In this document: positions 22,995-36,200 of the stretch, piece after piece
How the letters are laid out: each line of letters starts with the position of its first letter
How positions within the stretch are numbered: position 1 is the first letter of the stretch
From: Mangifera indica
Lineage: Eukaryota > Streptophyta > Magnoliopsida > Sapindales > Anacardiaceae
DNA: 64,000 nt
NCBI RefSeq assembly: GCF_011075055.1
Contig: NC_058145.1
Coordinates: 18,155,261-18,219,260, forward strand
Direction: 5' to 3'
The notes under the pieces: model-generated
What the model was told of the DNA's origin: nothing
The model's database searches: none
Seen by the model: only the letters and a program-made list of their open reading frames with translations
Made by a program: the position numbers and the translations under genes

Positions 22995-23307
22995 TTAGAA
23001 TTTTGTTGAAAGTGAAGAAATCTATGAAATGATGAATGGAATGATTGTGCGGCTTGGAAATCTTGGGCTATATATATATATCCCTCTTGAAAAGCACGCG
23101 CATGCATAGTTTGATGTGCCAGTGGACAAAGATATACATATATCAAAATCAATAATAACAAACACAAGATTAGCCATTTTAAAGTATGATGAACTAAGAA
23201 AACAAGTATACCCACGAATTAATGTCTCTTTCGTAGATAGACTGGCAATGTATCCTCTATTCTATTCTCTATGAATAATAGTAGAAACATAATCATAAAA
23301 CAAATAA

Positions 23308-24176
23308 GGGAAAAAGACTATTTCCCACCTATTTTTTAGGTCTATCTCAAACTTATACCCACGAAAAATGAAAATCCAGTTTTTTCACTTATGACCAAAC
23401 TGTCGTCCAATTTCTCAGTTAGGGACAGGGGTAAAATTGATATTTTACTGTTTATATTAAAAAGTTATAAAGTTATTACTTTTCACCCCCTTAGGTTTTA
23501 GAAACTAATATTTCATCTTTGACCAAAGTTTTTACACTTTGAAAACTAACATTTTCACCCCCAAACCTAGGGTTTCCATATTTTTCAAAATGCAGTCGTC
23601 CCCCATAACTTTCAAAAATAGTAGTTTCACCCCTATTTTTCAATTTCATTTTTCGACGTCGTCACCGACCTCCTCCTTCTCCTAGTGCGACGGCGGTAGT
23701 GCGACGAAGAGATCTTCATCTTCTCGTCACACGGTGCGACGAAGAGATCTTCATCTCCTCGTCACACGGTGCGACGAAGAGGTCTTTCTTCGTCGCTCCA
23801 CCAGACGACGAAGGACGACACTTCGTCATCCAGATCTGTGCGACGAAAGGTCATCCTTTGTAGTCGGAGATGCGAGATCGATGGAATGCATCGGTCGTCG
23901 GTGGTGACTGGAGAAAGAAGCAAACCCTAGGGATGAAATCTAAACTTTTTAAACTTTGAGGATGGGTTTAGTGGTCAGTTTTTAAAAGCTGGAGGGAAAA
24001 AATGGTAAAATTTTAAAGTTTTAAGGTTTTAAACAGTAAAATATCGATTTTACCTCTATCCCTAATTGAGAAATTGGACGGCAATTTGATCATAGGTGGG
24101 AAAACTGGATTTTCATCTCTCATGGGTATGAGTTTGAGATATACCTAAAACATGGATGGGAAATAGTCCTTTTCCC
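23308..24176. mobile_element. Foldback Mutator-like element C (869 bp, perfect 9-bp TSD)
   Basis: Ends GGGAAAAAGACTATTTCCCA and GGGAAAAGGACTATTTCCCA (right end reverse-complemented), flanked by perfect AACAAATAA at 23299-23307 and 24177-24185. The arms pair through CGAAAAATGAAAATCCAGTTTT on the left and the complement of AAAACTGGATTTTCATC on the right. The core (about 23690-23860) has a tandem ~40-bp module (GTGCGACGAAGAGATCTTCATC) holding a short palindrome. The GGG start defines a second subfamily with element D. It lies about 300 bp from element B. Confidence 0.88.
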
Positions 24177-24185
24177 AACAAATAA

Positions 24186-25139
24186 ATACAAGAGACAGTT
24201 AGTACAATAACCTCTCGTTTATTTTGAAATTTATTCAGTTTGAAACACTTTTTTTCAAGTAGAGCAATCGAGTCTTGGACCTACCAAATTCAATTGACAG
24301 GTTTTCAAATTGACAAGAGATCATAAAGCTGTATTTACAAGTTTTCAAAATTTTGAAAATAGATCCAAATAGGAATGAAATTTGAAAAATATTAATAAAT
24401 TGGGCTGAAAAAACCAGAAACAGAAGAATGTTTTTAGAAAATTGTGACCAAGTTTGCCCGATTAATAGGCCTAGTGCATATTGTATGGGTCAAGACAATC
24501 ACTATTATAAGTAACTCATGATCTTGCACACATAATCCCTCGCCAACTTCTTGATGTTTATGGTGTAAATGAACCCATCCATCACACGGTGGGAAATTAG
24601 AAGGCCCAATTTGATCCAGTGACGTGGTATGAATGGTTATTTTTTTTATAATCCTCTGAGTTTTAATATCGTTCCATATACCCCAATAATTTGGAAATTC
24701 ATCATACTCACCCATTCTTCAACATTTTGATTTGGTTATTCTCTAACCTCCCATAAAGAATACATCTATTAGAAATTACAAGAGATATTAATTAAAATTA
24801 GCAAAAAAATTTTGGTCTAAATTTTTCTAAACAAACTTTTGATACAGTTATTTTTTTAAACAAATTTATCATTTATTTCAATAATACCTCTTCTTTTTAG
24901 TCATATTCTTTTTCGACATACTTAACGGCAATATACTCTAATAGTACATCATCATATTGAAAATAAGTACGTTTGATAACTTATATTATAATAAATTGAA
25001 ATTTTTGTTGAAGACTTATTATAGAAACTTTCACTGATAAAAGGTAAAAGCTTTGAATATAAATTTCTAAAAGAGGTTAATATTTTTGTTTATTTATTAG
25101 TAGTCACAAATTACATTACTTGTAAAAAGTCAACATTTG
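24186..25139. other. Intergenic, nothing recognised
   Basis: AT-rich sequence with no recognisable gene, RNA or transposon end. The minus-strand open frame 24434-24715 has no recognisable domain. Confidence 0.4.
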
Positions 25140-26110
25140 TTGTATTAGTTAAAGTTAGAGTTGAAAAAGAGCCGAGCCAAGCCTTATAAGACCCAACTTT
25201 TTTGGATTGGTTGAGACTTGGGTTCGCCGAACTTGCTCAATCACATGTTTGTGCTCGACTCGTTTGATAATTTTACTATTTGTAATTGGCTCGCATTGGC
25301 TCAGGTTTGCATACACTCACTAGGGTACGCACGATATATTCATCTTAACTCGGTCCACTTAGATTTTATTGTCCTTTTCCATTCAATCAATCAACCATCT
25401 ATCAATTGGGTTTCCATAACAAAGTATCACAACCCTGAAATTCATTACTCTTACCGTTTTTATAAGCAACAAAGCAGAGATATAACAACAAAACATTTTC
25501 ATTAGCAACAAAGCTGGGTTTACACTGCAAAGTATTACAAAGTCAAAAAACAACAGTACGATCAACTTCATTTGATGTAAGTGCGTTTTGCTCTCCCATA
25601 AATAATGAACTAATTTAGCAATAGTTTAATCAGTAATGAAGGAGATTAATAGCAACAAAGTTGGGTTTACAGCCTACTTGACTTACAGAAGATTTTAGTT
25701 GACTACTTGACTTTATTGATGTCACTGAATGCTAATAGTTTGCAGGAGAATCGTCTGAGAAACACTGGAGAAAGGCCAAAAGTTTCTAAAGACATGCAAC
25801 AGAGAAAATGAAATACAGGGAAAAAGAGCCAACAACGTTGAGGACACGATGTCCAGGAGTGTGAACAAGTAGAGGAGGCTGAGAGAGTCTGAGTTGAGTT
25901 GCAATGACTGATAAGAAGAAGAAACATAATAGAGTTTATAACTTTAGGTATTTTTTTCTTTAAAATTTTAATTAATTAAGCAAGCCTTTCTCGGCTCGTC
26001 GAGTTGAGTATGACTTTGTTCGAATTTGGGTTCGTATTTGTTTTTTGATTTATGCTTAAGCTTGTATTCGTGTTTGTGCTCGTTTATAATAGATTTATTC
26101 AAATAAAGTT
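25140..26110. repeat. Unclassified repeat rich in GAGCC/CTCG motifs
   Basis: Both sides of this stretch carry motifs of the kind GAGCCGAGCCAAGCC (near 25172) and GGCTCGTCGAGTTGAG (near 25992), in opposite sense, enclosing a section with AGCAACAAAG...GGGTTTACA direct repeats (25467, 25504, 25651). The motifs resemble those in the hAT-like insertion at 10733-11310. Boundaries and target duplication are not clear. Confidence 0.4.
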
Positions 26111-26952
26111 TGTTTTACTCTAAATCCTAAACTTTAAACCCTCATTAAATTTATTGTCTAACATACAAGCGCATGCTGCGCAATTTATAGTGGACAATAA
26201 ACATGATATTAAATTTAGGAAATAAATTGCCTAATAGTATAAACGTTATATTAAATTTAAATTACCAAACACAAACATGATATTAAATTTAGGCAATAAA
26301 TTGTCAAATAAACATCAAATGCCCATCACGCGCACGCATTTCAATTTGTTGTCTCATAAACATAAATGATATTTATAGCCTAAATTTAATATAAAATTCA
26401 ATAGTTTTTCAGCATTACAATTAAATGCACACGCATTCGCATCCTTAGTTGTAAATTTTAGATTGAATTATTATTAATTTTTGCAATATTTACTTGCAAA
26501 AATTTGACTGCGAAAGCAAATGCACGTGCACGTGCAAATATGCACGTATATGCAAATGCGTTTTTAGTGAATATACACTTTTTTCGCATGACTTTTTTCT
26601 CCGATAACGATAATACAATCAGATAAAATTCAATCAAATGTATAACTAAATATACAAAATAATCATCACAAATCAATTGAAAACCTTAAAACTTTAACAA
26701 CCATAAAAACCAGAATACTTGACCCAATTTTTATCAATCTAATTATAGTTTAAAGATATTAACAATATTATATAAACTCGGGGTTTATTGAACGGATGAC
26801 AAAAATAAAATTGCTGGTATTGTATTTGTTGGACGTTTGAACTGCAAAAATGAAATTGTTGATAGTATGTTTTCAATTTGTTGTCTTTGATTTAAGCTTG
26901 CAAGGTTTACGTTTACCTAAAAAAGAAAATATTTCAATTTTTATTAAATTTT
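26111..26952. other. Intergenic, short AT-rich direct repeats only
   Basis: Contains a phrase like AAACATGATATTAAATTTAGG twice (near 26200 and 26273) and a CACGTGCACGTGCA stretch near 26522. No coding region or transposon end is recognised. Confidence 0.4.
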
Positions 26953-27432
26953 GACATTAAGAGAGACATTTGGTTTGAGTAATATTTTTTTTATCAAAAT
27001 AAAAAAATTACCTTAAAAATAGACTACTGAAAAGATTACTAGGTATAAATGATTGCTATGTTTGACAAAATTTGATAGACATAAATAATTATTGTGTTTG
27101 ATTAAAGGTAATAAAAAAATAATAGTAAATTATTTTACTTAAATAAGCTTAGATATAATTATTTTTAAATATTTTTATATTATTTGTTATATTAATTAAA
27201 AATTATTTTTTTGTCTCAAAAAATTAATAAATAATAATATAATTATAATAAAATCAAGATTATTTTAGTAAAATGTGATAATCAGATTATTATTTATATT
27301 ATCTGTCGTATTACCATTGGTAACAGAAGATTACTGTAATATTTTATTACTGACAAGTCAAACGAAATAATGTAAGTAATAAAAGATAAATTTCCAAAGT
27401 AATTTTTAAATTTTCAGAACTAAACGACCCCT
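26953..27432 (-). mobile_element. AT-rich MITE-like repeat, copy 2
   Basis: Reverse complement of the family at 12129-12560. On the minus strand it begins AGGGGTCGTTTAGTTCTG and ends CAAACCAAATGTCTC, so its ends are inverted repeats of about 14-16 bp. Internal blocks match copy 1 nearly throughout. About 480 bp, non-coding. A target duplication could not be fixed. Confidence 0.65.
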
Positions 27433-27595
27433 AGAGATAAAATAGGTAAATCATATATAATTTATTTATAACGATAAATGTGACAAAAGTTTCCTTAAAG
27501 AAAAGTTTAAACGAAACATTTTTGTGGGTTTTAATTAATACCCCAAATTAGAATTTAGAATATGGGGATGGTGGTATTGACATAAGTAGGGTTAG

Positions 27596-27932
27596 ATTTG
27601 AATCGAGTTTATTTGAATTCAAATTTAAATTTAATTTAAGTAAGTTCAAAATGAGTTGAATTTAAACTTGAAAGTTCAATATTTTTGAATTCAAGTTTTA
27701 GAGTGTTTAACTCGTCAAACTTACAAACTAAAAATTTTGATATAAAACGATGTTGTTTTTACTAATATGTATTAAAATGATATCATTTAAAAAAAGAGAT
27801 AGTTAAAAGCTCGATTAGAGTCAAAGTCAAACTCGACTCTTTTGAAACAAACTAAGTTCGAATTCGAACTTAATTTTATACAAATCGAGCCGAATTTGAC
27901 TCTGCTCCAATCCAGCCCAAATCCGGGCCTAG
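27596..27932. repeat. hAT-like repeat remnant abutting the COG6 pseudogene
   Basis: AT-rich sequence starting GGGTTAGATTTGAATCGAG and ending in AATCGAGCCGAATTTGACTC...CAATCCAGCCC. The two ends are loosely complementary (GGGTTAGATT and GGGCTGGATT) and share CTCGA/GAGCC phrases with 10733-11310. The right end runs straight into COG6 coding sequence without a start codon, so the repeat has replaced the true 5' end of the gene. Its last ~70 bp were duplicated with the exon fragment. Confidence 0.45.
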
Positions 27933-28186
27933 GCGCCAGGGCTTTCCCGCAAGCTGAAGAAAGTATTGGAATCAAGAAGAGAAACACCAGATCTATTGGC
28001 TTCTCTCAAAACACTCTCAGCTTTATTCGAACTTAATTTTATACAAATCGAGCCGAATTTGACTCCGCTCCAATCCAGCCCAAATCCAGGCCTAGGCGCC
28101 AGGGCTTTCCCGCAAGCTGAAGAAAGTATTGGAATCAAGAAGAGAAACACCAGATCTATTGGCTTCTCTCAAAACACTCTCAGCTT
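27863..28186 (+). repeat. Tandem duplication of a 162-bp repeat/COG6-exon chimera
   Basis: Two head-to-tail units (27863-28024 and 28025-28186) begin TTCGAACTTAATTTTATAC and differ at only two positions that I can see (tctgctcc/tccgctcc and atccggg/atccagg). Each unit contains the end of the hAT-like repeat followed by the first 90 or so bases of COG6 coding sequence (APGLSRKLKKVLES...). The near identity says the duplication is recent relative to the stops in the gene. Confidence 0.9.
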
Positions 28187-31100
28187 TCTAAACTGATAAC
28201 ACTCCTCAGACTCGTCGCAACCTCAGATCCACTAAAGAAAAGCGTTCTCTTTCCATCAATCTCGATTTTCTTCAAGCTTCCCATGCTGCTCAACAAGCTT
28301 TTTATCGCGTCGAGGAGGAGGTTAATGATCTTGCTCAATGCTGTGACAGGTCTCATGCATTTTACATTACATTTTGTAGCTTAAGACTTGGAACTTTCAT
28401 TTATGAACATGGAAAACCTCTCACGGAGATCGAATTTTGGAGTTCACTTGTCAATTGCTTTTCTGAAGATCTATTGTATAATGTACCGATTAAGAATGTT
28501 TGTTTGGTGAAAAAATGCTGGAAAGTGAAAAAAAATCTAAAAAATGGAAATACACTTACAGAGAAAAGAGAGGTAAGAGGGAGAATTCAAAGAAATTGGA
28601 AATACTTTGGGCAATTCTCGTTCTTTTCCTGTTAATTGCTATCATGCGTGCTTATATATGTACGAAATAATGATCCTATAACATTGTTCAATGTTCACCT
28701 TTAATTATTGTACAGCAACAATGATATTTAATGAATCCTGTACTTGACAGGATTGAAAAGGCTTTAAATAGTTGTAATGCTACCACTGGAAATATCATTG
28801 AAACCACGGAGAGACTCAAACGAGATCTTGAAGTTACTACGCAAAGACAAGAGATTGTTTCTTGCTTTCTTCGTGATTATCAGCTCTCTAATGAAGAGGC
28901 TGGAGTTTAAGACTTTTACTTCTAGATTTATATATGCTATTGTTCCATTATAGTCCAAATCCAACTCAAATTACTGTATTCATATTCATCCGTAGATAAA
29001 TGCACTGAGGGATGAGGACCTAAATGAAAATTTCTTCAAGGCACTTTTTCATGTTAAATAAATTCATGCTAACTGCAAAGTACTGCTTAGGATTCATCAT
29101 CTGGTAAGAATTCTAATTTTTTCTTTATCTTACATAGGAAATGTTTGAAAGTAAGTGTCTGTGCAGTACTGTGTTGCAAAACTGTTCTGTAATTAATAAT
29201 GAAAAATATAAATATTATTTTCAAGTTTCAAATTTGTTCAGAACTGTGTTTCTATAATAGTTTTCTGAAACAAAAAATAGTGAAATCTGTTTGTTTTTAG
29301 AGAAATAAAAGAAAGATATCATTTTCTTTATCAAATACTGAAACCTGTTAAGTAGTTTTTGAATTAAGCTCTAATTTTTTGGGAATTAATTAAAAATTTC
29401 AACCCCCATTTAATATTACCATACTGAATGCAATTTTATGTTTTTTTTGGATTAGCAATATATATAATAGATCGACAAAAGAATCATGCAAAACCCTTAA
29501 GCGATATTAAAAGTTAGATGTGTAGAAAAGAAATCTATGGTTTGAAATTTGGCTAGATTCTTGGTTGTTGAAATATTTAGTGCTTTTCTGCACATATTCA
29601 TGTCATTTTGGTTGTATTTACATTATCTCATTTGATCTGTGCTTTCATGTCTTTACATTTTAATTCCTGGTTATTGAAGAAATGACAAGAATAATCATTC
29701 ACTTGAGGAGTCCTTTCGGCATTCAGGTTTGGAGCTCATGGATATGATGTCTGTATACCAAGAAGGAGCCTATGAACGCCTGTGCAGGTGAGGCCCTATG
29801 TGATTAGAGAAGTTTCTTTGGTGAATAGAAGTTCTTTCTTCTTTCCCATTGGTTTTAAGAAGCTGGTTCATGTACTATAAACACACTGAGATCAAACATA
29901 AAAACTTTTTAGCTTCATGCTTTGTTGATGCCAGTAGATTTTAGTAAATGAAACAGTGGAAGTCGTTATCATGCAACTAGTCATGTAATGATGTACATGA
30001 TTCATGAATATTTTATTGTGTCTTTAACAAAGCACTGCAAATAGCCTTTTTTCTTTTTTTTTTTTCAGTAATTGCAAATAGCCTGTTGTTAGAAATGATT
30101 CATCAACGATCAATAGATTCATCTCTTAGAGAGAGAAAAAACTGTTTTTCTCTTAAATTCATTGTTGTTTTAATCAGAATTTTGTTGCTTGGATGTTGAA
30201 CAGTTCCAAGGCAGAGTGTAGGAAATTGGGTGACACTGAGAATCCTGAAGTTGGTGAGCTTTTGAATACAGCAGTTTGCTAAGGAAAGGCCTGTCCTTTT
30301 TAAGTATTGTGCAGAAGAGGTGATTCTATTCTAATTTAAGGCTTATTGTTGGATAACCAAAGCTTGGTACATGCTTAGTAGTTCTTTGTAGCAGCTTGTT
30401 ATAATAGTATCACTTCATTGCCAGTACAGGTAGCAAATATGAGGCATAATGCATTATTTAGAAGATTTATAAGTGCTCTTACACGGGGAGTACCTGGTGG
30501 ATTGCCAAGACCAACTGAAGTGCATGCTCATGATCCCTTATGATATGTCAGAGACATGCTTGGTTGGTTACATCAGGTGGGATACGTGTTTTTAGTTGCA
30601 TTTATATTTATTACTTTGATATTGCTGAGGTTTTTTGACGTTTAATTAATGTTTTGATTATTTCTATTGCTTCAATGTAGACATTGGCATCTGAACGAGA
30701 GCTTGTTCTTGGATTACTAGATCCAGATGCGGCAGTAGATACTGGAGTGATTGCTAGTCGATTCTCTAAGAACCTGGAGAATGATTCTGGAAAGACTGAT
30801 TCAGGCCTTACATTTGTTCTGGATAGAATTTTTGAAGGGCTTTGCCGGCCATTTAAAGTGAGAGTTGAACCCATTTTGCAATCGCAACCTAGTTTGATCA
30901 TTTCTTATAAACTCAGTAGTACCTTGGAGTTTTATAGCTGCACTGTGAGTTGAGCTCTATCCCTCTTGGTTTTTCAAGTTGTTTTAAATGCCATCTCACA
31001 TTTAACCTTTCGTTTATCGTGTAGATATCAGATTTACTTGGGAGAGGGACTGCTCTCTGTAATACACTTTGGGTACTCAAGGATGCTGCCCAGAAAACAT

Positions 31101-32678
31101 TTTTTGACATATTGAAAAGCCGAGGAGAAAAGTTTTTGCAGTATCCACCCCTTGTTGCTGTTGATCTTTCTCCACCACCTGCTGTGAGGGAAGGAGTCTT
31201 CATACTGCTAGAAATAATTGAGACCCATAACAGTATGATGGTTCCCCCATCTGGAAAGAAACCTGATTTTGATCTGGTGATATCTTCTTTACTTGATTCT
31301 ATCATCCAGGCTCGTGTCTGTGTTTGATGTTAGTGGTGTAAAATGTGCTATATTTTGTGGGATTACTTCTTGTTCTGGTTTTTCTTGTGTAACCAAGTGT
31401 TGCATTTAGAATTTGTGGAAGAAGTTATCATTCCAAGCCTGTTATATTTAAGCTCTAGATAAACTGCAGGTTCAATTATTCAAGTCTATGCCAAACTTGA
31501 TTTGGGTTTTAAACCATACTAAAGTGAAGACTGTTATGGATGGCAATAGTTTCATGTTTCTTATATTTTACAAATGAAATAAAAGTCATCACTTGCAATT
31601 TTTGTCAATGTGTGAACAAGCAGCAGAGGCACACAAATCCAAGGGAGCTGGGCATTCATCAAGAAAAAGTAGAATGAGTTCTGACGCAGGCCAAATTAAT
31701 AAATCCTCCGTTGATGCAATCTTGTCCAATAGCAGCTCCACCTTGTCCACACAGGTTTCCTCTTATCTGCTCCCTTGGTTACTCTTAAAGTTTTTGCTCG
31801 TCAGAGGTTTTTTTTTAAGTGCCAACTGGATAATATTGTTAGCCATTTCTCGGTTCTTTTTTTTGGTAGATGTGTCCAATTCAAACATTTTAAGTTATGT
31901 GCAGAAATCTGGTGTAGGAATAATGCAAGGGTTCTTTTTATTACGCTCTTACGAAGTCCAATAAATGATTTTATTTTCTGATGCACTGGACCAATATTTA
32001 GCTAATCTAATCATTTTTTTTATTGGTAGGACTGCCTGACAAAATTTGTGACCTTTGGAAGAATCACAATTTATGTTTTGGAAATAACTTGATGGAGAAA
32101 CAGTTACAATATGTCCAAAGTTTTTTGAATAGTTTTTGCATCCTAACCTCCTTGATAATTGATGCAGAATAATGAGACTCCCCCCAAAATATTCCTCATC
32201 AACTGTTTGTGTGCCATCCAACATCCATTACTTGGTCATGAGATTGCAGCTGACTATGCAAAGAACCGCGCATCGATGATTAATAAGCATATCCGTGTTC
32301 TGGTGGATAAATAAGTTGATGCCATTTTAAAAAGATGTGGCTTATCACAAAAGATGCATCACTTCCATGCTTCTCTAAACAAGGAGGTCGGCAGTACAGC
32401 AGCAGGGCCTCCATTGGCAGAAACTTCTCAGACATCTCGTGGAGTGTTTAAAGACTTTCTTTGGGTTTATTTTGGGAAGCGAGAGTTCTCTTCCTGAATT
32501 TGAGCTGACGCAGGCTCCAAAATTGCGTTCTGAAGCCTGTCTAAAGGTGGCTAGGTCACTGGCTGAAACTTACGAACTAATTTACAAGGCAATTATGGCT
32601 CCCGAGAATGGATACCCAGATCCAAAGTCACTAGCAAGGCATGATCCACATCAAATAAGGACCATTTTAGGAATATAA
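27933..32678 (+). pseudogene. COG6: COG6 pseudogene (conserved oligomeric Golgi complex subunit 6)
   Basis: Ten exon-like blocks in gene order encode nearly the whole of COG6, a Golgi tethering subunit for retrograde vesicles: 28096-28349, 28751-28898, 28996-29103, 29727-29787, 30204-30319, 30430-30576, 30681-30944, 31025-31309, 31608-31754 and 32168-32678. Diagnostic segments include TPQTRRNLRST, TTERLKRDLEVTTQRQEIVSC, PSLIISYKLSSTLEFY and the end PHQIRTILGI. Introns are kept, so it is not a processed copy. Lesions: no start codon (exon 1 fused to repeat DNA and partly duplicated); stops at 28189, 29059, 30280, 30541 and 32312; a frame change with the 30280 stop and another near 32439; GC instead of GT after 28898 and 31309; no AG before 31608. 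An active copy is expected elsewhere. The position beside ABCG14 matches Arabidopsis. Confidence 0.9.
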
Positions 32679-33217
32679 AGTTGTAATCTTTCTTTTTGGA
32701 GCCACATAGAACCATTCCTTCCTATAATGAGTATACAAATGTGTTATACAAGGATTAAAGTTGTATTAGTTTGTTTTGTTTAGTCGTTCACACATTTATG
32801 GATGGCTTGGCTTGGCTTGTAGATGAATCGTTTCAAAGCGAACTGTAAAGAAAAAGGAAATTATATTAGAGTGATAGAGCAATTTACTATTCTGACAAAC
32901 AAAGGGAAACTGAAAACCGAGAAAAAAATGATGAAGGATTAGCCAAAGAATCGTGATGTAGAATTGAAGTAAGACGAACCGGACATAGACAGGGAAATAA
33001 CAAAAATATCAAAACAGAATTGGGAGGAAGACTATCTCCAAAACCAGCAATATGTTTAACACCTTTAATTACCTGAAGAACTGTGTTTGTTTCCTTGTAA
33101 ATGAAGCGCACAATACGCATGACTGATTATGATTATATCTTATTTCTAACACATACAATTTCACCTATCGCTCATTACCCAACAAACAAAACCCTTCTTT
33201 CTCTAGGACAAGATTCC
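32679..33217. other. COG6 pseudogene to WAT1-type gene spacer
   Basis: Holds the former 3' region of the COG6 pseudogene and the promoter side of the WAT1-type gene. No separate gene is seen. No convincing TATA box could be fixed. Confidence 0.4.
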
Positions 33218-36200
33218 ATGGCTGCTACTGCACCTGTAATTCCCTCAACTGAGAAAGATACACGGAGAGCACATGGCGCAATGGCTTTGGTTCAGTTGTT
33301 CTACGGTGGTTATCATGTAATTACCAAAGTAGCCCTCAATGTAGGAGTCAACCAGCTCGTCTTTTGTGTTTTTCGCGATCTTCTTGCTCTCTCTATTCTT
33401 GCTCCAATAGCCTATGTTCGTGAAAAGTATTTTCCTTTTTCTTCTTCTTCTTCTTCCTTTTTTTTTTTTTTTTTATAATCTTCATACCTTGTCCTAGCTT
33501 TATCATTTTATCTTCAGATTGTTTTGAGTACTAACAATCATAGTGCTAGTTCTTTAAATTCATTGCCTGCTAGTTATCTTTTTGGTTTCATCAATATTGG
33601 ATTCTGGATGACAATTTTAAATTTTCTTACCCATATGCCATATTACACGTTCATTTTTGGTGCTTAATATGTGGTTTACTTAATGTATTTTGTGATTCCA
33701 TGTTAAATATGTCTGACTTAGAATTTTAGAACGGATTTGGAGCCTGCTATTGTGTATGGAGGATCTTATTTCTTGTTCAAGCCTCTATCCTAACATATCC
33801 TTCTTTATAATTAGTTGTATAAATAGATACTGGAAGGTTGCAACTTTATTTCAGCTAAAATGTTATGCTTTTATATGTGTGTGTGTGTGTATAGTCAGTA
33901 GCTTAAAATGTTTCTTCTTTGTTTCTCTTTGTAGAAGGATCCGTCCACCTATGACTAGACGCTTCCTCTTGTCATTCTTCTTTCTTGGGCTGACAGGGTA
34001 AGCTCTGTTTTGTAAAACTCATTCTTGTTGGACCGGTCATGGCTGATCTATCCAGTTCTGTTGCTAATTGATATCTTTAATCAGGATATTTGGGAACCAG
34101 CTTTTGTTTCTTATTGGTCTTAGCTACACCAATCCTACTTATGCTGCTGCCACACAACCTGCAATTCCTGTGTTCACATTTCTCTTTGCTGTAATGATGG
34201 GGTGAGTGACTAATTTCTTCTTTATCCTGAATTTAATTAATTTTGTACTCTTGCTATCTGTTTATATGCATGTATGTATGGTGTTGGGTGTTGCTTGTCC
34301 AATATCATGTATGAACTTTTTCATGCAGTGCAGAAAAAGTAAATTTGCTGAAAACCGAAGGTCAAGCAAAGGTTGGTGGTACCCTCGTCTGTGTTTCTGG
34401 TGCCATATTAATGGTTCTATTCTGTGGTCCAGCCTTGTTTGGAAAAAATAACCAAGAATTTAAAGTGCAAAGTGAAATAATTGCTAGGGGCCAACCAGAG
34501 CCTGTCGGATGGTTCATGTCCAGTTTTCTGCAGATTGGATTTGATCTGTGGCACCTTGGAGTTTTATGCTTAATAGGGAACTGTCTGTGCATGGCTGCTT
34601 TTCTAGCCATTCAGGTACCGGATTGTATGGTTAACTTTTAAAATTTATACTTCACTGCCGAATCAAAAAATGTAATGAGATGGTCATAATTTTTACTCTT
34701 AGAGCCTCAGATGATGCTCTTTGTGCATTTTTCTGTTTGCAAAATGTGTCTGCTATCTTATTTACAATAATGTAATTGATTCACTTTAGCATTATCTACA
34801 CTCAGAACTTTTCTTATGGTCATGAAATCTTTTCATCTGATATTTTGAATACTATGTTGTAAGATTTGTAAGAGTTCATGCGTGGCATATGGAAAGGATT
34901 GAGAATATAAAGCTGACTGATCATAAAAGAACATTTCTGTGCTGGGGGTTTTAATGTAGGTGATACACCATCCCAAGAATTTGATGATAGTTTGAATGGA
35001 GATCTCTGAGGGAATATCAAACTTACTTAGACTAAACAAACTGGGGAGGGTAACTTTTAAAGCATGCAGGGAATTGGGATAGGTAAGTTTTCAAGACTTA
35101 TGATTTATTGAGTTTTGTTGGACATCAGAATTTTAAGTTCAAGAGTGTTCAATCAAGAAAATTACTGGGATATAGTAGTTCTATATGTATGGGATTTTGT
35201 TGATAGCCTAATAAAACTAAGATTTTTTTGCAATTGCTTCAAGAACCTTCAATAGTTTTAAGGCCTTTTTTTGTAGTATCTAGTAAGACTTCATCATTCT
35301 GAGTGAACATTCAGAGTGTTGACATGATTACTAGATTTGGTTTTTTGTTAACCTGTTCTATGACAGAAATAAGGTGATATTATCAATGAAAAGTTTCAAT
35401 AGTAATTACAGAAGCTGATCGCCTTATGTTTTTCATGAAACTTATCTTTGAATTTATAACTTGATGGTATTTTTCTGATCAATTTATCGTTATGGAAATT
35501 TTCAGGCACCCCTTTTAAAGAAATATCCAGCCAGCCTGTCTGTTACAGCATATTCTTACGTTTTTGGTGCTGCTTTGATGGTAATAACAGCATTCTTTAT
35601 GACCAATGAGTCAACAGACTGGAGTTTGACGCAATCAGAGCTGTATGCAGTCATCTATGCAGTAAGTTTACTTTGCTTCTTAAGTTTTGTCTCATTTTTA
35701 TTAGTTACAACTTGATGAGAAGTTGTTTAGTTGTAACTGTTGATCTTCTGGTTATATGTGTAACAATACTAATTGTTTTACTTGAAGGAATCTGTGTGGT
35801 GATAATTCTGTTAGTAGGAGAGGTCTTCCTAATGCACTTCATCAAATAATGATGACATTGCAATGACCCACCGATGTAATATGCAAGGCAAAACTATGAT
35901 CTGTCTTCTTGTCCTTTCCTATAGAGGAGTTCCTATTTGTTTTTCTGCATCACTCATGTTTAGTCATACATAATGCAGATTTTTAATCGTAGGTGCAGCA
36001 GGTGGATTTTCATTGTTTGGCTTACACTTTGTCTTTAGTGAAGCAGAAATAGCTAATTTAGAAGTGATAATTTCTTCGATCATGTGAATTTGATTTTCCA
36101 ATCATAAAGTTTTTGCAATCCACCCTTTAATTTGGGCCGCCAATTGGCCAATCAGGTGATCACTGACATCATGTTAGCCAGTGAGATGATAGAGAAATGT

